The notes under the pieces: model-generated | Told to the model about the DNA's origin: nothing | Databases searched by the model: none | Seen by the model: the letters and a program-made list of their open reading frames with translations, nothing else | In this document: piece by piece, positions 6,890 through 8,348 of the stretch | How positions within the stretch are numbered: position 1 is the stretch's first letter | How the letters are laid out: each line of letters starts with the position of its first letter | Translations under genes and position numbers: made by a program | NCBI GenBank assembly: GCA_018267355.1 | Contig: JAFDYP010000348.1 | Coordinates: 1-8,348 of the forward strand | Source of the DNA: Bacteroidota bacterium | GTDB lineage: Bacteria > Bacteroidota > Bacteroidia > Chitinophagales > LD1 | DNA length: 8,348 bases | Direction of reading: 5' to 3'

Positions 6890-7909
6890 ATGAAATCCCG
6901 CGAAATAAAATTTGCACTGGTCGGCTGCGGATACTGGGGCGCAAACTTTTTGCGGATCATCTCAAATTCAGAGGAAGCCACACTCTGCGTGATCTGCGAT
7001 ACAGATGGAGCAAAGACTACCGCACTGGCCGTGCGCCATCCTCATGTCCGCTTTGTAGACGATGTAGCGGCGGTGGCATCCGATCCGGATATCGAGGCTG
7101 TAGTGATCTGCACTCCTGTGAATACTCATCTGGCACTCACAGAGATGCTCATCAGAGCGGGCAAACATGTACTCTGCGAAAAACCCCTGGCACAGACATC
7201 TGCTCAGTGTGGGTATCTATACACACTGGCTCAAGAGCACAAGGTAGTACTTTTGACGGGTCACGTGTTTGAGTATAACCCGGTGATACGCTACATGAAG
7301 CAGATGATAGATGATGATGCCCTGGGCGCAATACGCTATCTGCAGCTCATGCGTATGGGTCTGGGGCCTATGCGCTCAGATGTGAGCGTAGTATTTGACC
7401 TGGCTGCGCATGATGTCGCCATCTGTATATCCATGATGGGGCACATGCCACTATCTGTAATGGCCAGTGGCTCTTGCTTTGTAAAGGAGGGCATAGAGGA
7501 TGTGGCGTTCATGCAATTGGAATTTCCCGGCAAGGTGATAGCCGGTATCGGCGTCTCATGGCTCGATCCTATCAAGCAGCGGTTGGTCAAGGTAGTAGGA
7601 GAAAAGAAAATGATGATATTTGATGACATCTCTGTCTCTGAGAAGCTAAAGATTATCGATACCGGCAAAAATTATCAAAGTACTCCTGGTGACTTTGGCA
7701 GCTTTCAGGTATCGGTGAAGGATGGCCAGATCGTGATCCCCAATCTGCAGTATACTGAGTCTCTGGTGACAGAGTTTCATCATTTCTCATCTTGTATCAG
7801 GGGCCGGGAGGTGCCCATCACAGATGCCGCCTATGCCGCCCGCGTAGTACGTGTACTCGAGGCTGCGCAGGAGTCTATACGACAGGATGGAAAAAAAATC
7901 TACCTCTGA
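6890..7909 (+). CDS. Gfo/Idh/MocA family NAD(P)-dependent oxidoreductase, probably sugar-nucleotide acting
   Basis: Cytoplasmic dehydrogenase of 339 residues, the usual family length. The N-terminal Rossmann fold opens with FALVGCGYWG, with the nucleotide-binding glycines at 12-17. The family signature CEKP follows at 96-99 with catalytic-type K98. DLAAHD (170-175) supplies the D and H that line the active site. The stretch GLGPMRSDVSVVFDLAAHDVAI resembles dehydrogenases found in polysaccharide clusters that oxidise UDP-sugars, often at C3, before amination. The partner aminotransferase and acetyltransferase are not in this window, so the substrate stays open. I chose the ATG at 6890 over the GTG at 6842. 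It places the Rossmann strand eight residues in, as usual, and its context TTTACTAAAATGAA resembles that of the dioxygenase start. The extra 16 residues would also overlap the possible terminator. Its stop codon overlaps the next start, so it is coupled to the glycosyltransferase. Confidence 0.92.
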   Translation: MKSREIKFALVGCGYWGANFLRIISNSEEATLCVICDTDGAKTTALAVRHPHVRFVDDVAAVASDPDIEAVVICTPVNTHLALTEMLIRAGKHVLCEKPLAQTSAQCGYLYTLAQEHKVVLLTGHVFEYNPVIRYMKQMIDDDALGAIRYLQLMRMGLGPMRSDVSVVFDLAAHDVAICISMMGHMPLSVMASGSCFVKEGIEDVAFMQLEFPGKVIAGIGVSWLDPIKQRLVKVVGEKKMMIFDDISVSEKLKIIDTGKNYQSTPGDFGSFQVSVKDGQIVIPNLQYTESLVTEFHHFSSCIRGREVPITDAAYAARVVRVLEAAQESIRQDGKKIYL

Positions 7910-8348
7910 TGACTCCGTTTGCAGTCTCTGTACTCATACCGGCATACAATGAAGAAGAGATCATTCAAAGTGCCGTCGGACAGGCACTGGATATACTGAT
8001 CGCTGTAGATGCAGACTTTGAGATCATAGTAGTCAATGACGGCAGCACAGACAGCACAGCACAGGTGCTGGACACACACTTTGCCGACAGGGAGTTCATT
8101 CAGGTGTATCACAAGCTGCGCAATGAAGGTTTTGGCAGCGCTGTGCGCACTGGTATCTCGCTCGCTCAAAAGAGGCATCTCCTATGTGTACCAGCCGATA
8201 GTCCTCTGACTCCCGATCTCTATGAGGCCTTTTGCAGCCATGCGCACCGCGCAGACGTGCTCATCTCCTACCGCAGGGCCAAGATCGGCTACTCCTGGAT
8301 CAAACATTTCAACTCGTATGTATATCATCAGCTTGTATCTTTGTTATA
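7909..8348 (+). CDS. Family 2 glycosyltransferase, N-terminal part (runs off the window)
   Basis: The first 146 residues of a GT-A fold transferase; no stop occurs before the window ends. The start ATG shares one base with the dehydrogenase stop (TGATG), which implies translational coupling. Visible motifs are SVLIPAYNEE (7-16), the nucleotide-binding VNDGSTDST (42-50) and NEGFGSAVRTG (72-82). The last resembles polyprenyl-phosphate sugar synthases of the dolichyl-phosphate mannose synthase type. The place of the usual DAD/DxD metal motif is taken by PADS (95-98), so the first aspartate of the motif is replaced. The protein probably acts at the inner face of the membrane on a nucleotide sugar and a lipid or glycan acceptor. 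Whether a C-terminal membrane region follows cannot be seen. Confidence 0.9.
   Translation, partial: MTPFAVSVLIPAYNEEEIIQSAVGQALDILIAVDADFEIIVVNDGSTDSTAQVLDTHFADREFIQVYHKLRNEGFGSAVRTGISLAQKRHLLCVPADSPLTPDLYEAFCSHAHRADVLISYRRAKIGYSWIKHFNSYVYHQLVSLL

Noticed and set aside
7900..8178. A 92-residue minus-strand open frame near the right end
   Set aside because: The plus strand here encodes clear GT2 motifs in a frame that stays open to the window edge.

Overview
This window looks like chromosomal DNA from a member of the Bacteroidota. The basis is indirect. None of the seven genes has a clear Shine-Dalgarno sequence, the start regions are A/T-rich (for example TAAAATGAA at two starts), ATA isoleucine codons are common, and a DUF1800-DUF1501 pair sits in a glycan-type gene set. 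A finer placement (a Chitinophaga- or Saprospira-like lineage) would be a guess. I see no rRNA, tRNA, CRISPR array, insertion sequence or phage gene.

Layout. A polytopic membrane protein with a soluble C-terminal domain (34-1749, minus strand) reads leftward. It is divided from the rest by a 79-100 bp AT-rich divergent region (about 1750-1849) that holds two perfect inverted repeats. Six genes then read rightward with short gaps: a PhyH-type Fe(II)/2-oxoglutarate dioxygenase (1850-2722), a membrane-anchored SGNH/GDSL hydrolase with a GTG start (2735-3904), a DUF1800 protein (3923-5530), a DUF1501 protein with a twin-arginine leader (5541-6806), a Gfo/Idh/MocA dehydrogenase (6890-7909), and a family 2 glycosyltransferase that starts inside the dehydrogenase stop codon and runs off the window (7909 onward). 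Gaps are 12, 18, 10, 83 and -1 bases. The 83-base gap holds a weak terminator-like hairpin, so the operon may be divided there.

How they may work together. The Gfo/Idh enzyme and the GT2 enzyme fit nucleotide-sugar formation and sugar transfer on the cytoplasmic side. The multi-spanning protein resembles lipid-linked-sugar (GT-C-like) transferases or other envelope glycan proteins. The SGNH hydrolase fits acylation or deacylation of a glycan on the outer face of the membrane, and the dioxygenase could hydroxylate a lipid or small-molecule moiety. The least expected part is the DUF1800/DUF1501 couple: DUF1501 belongs to the alkaline phosphatase/sulfatase-like superfamily and appears exported by Tat. 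Its position between glycan-modifying genes suggests, as inference only, a role in processing or exporting a surface glycan or glycolipid. The exact product cannot be read from this window.
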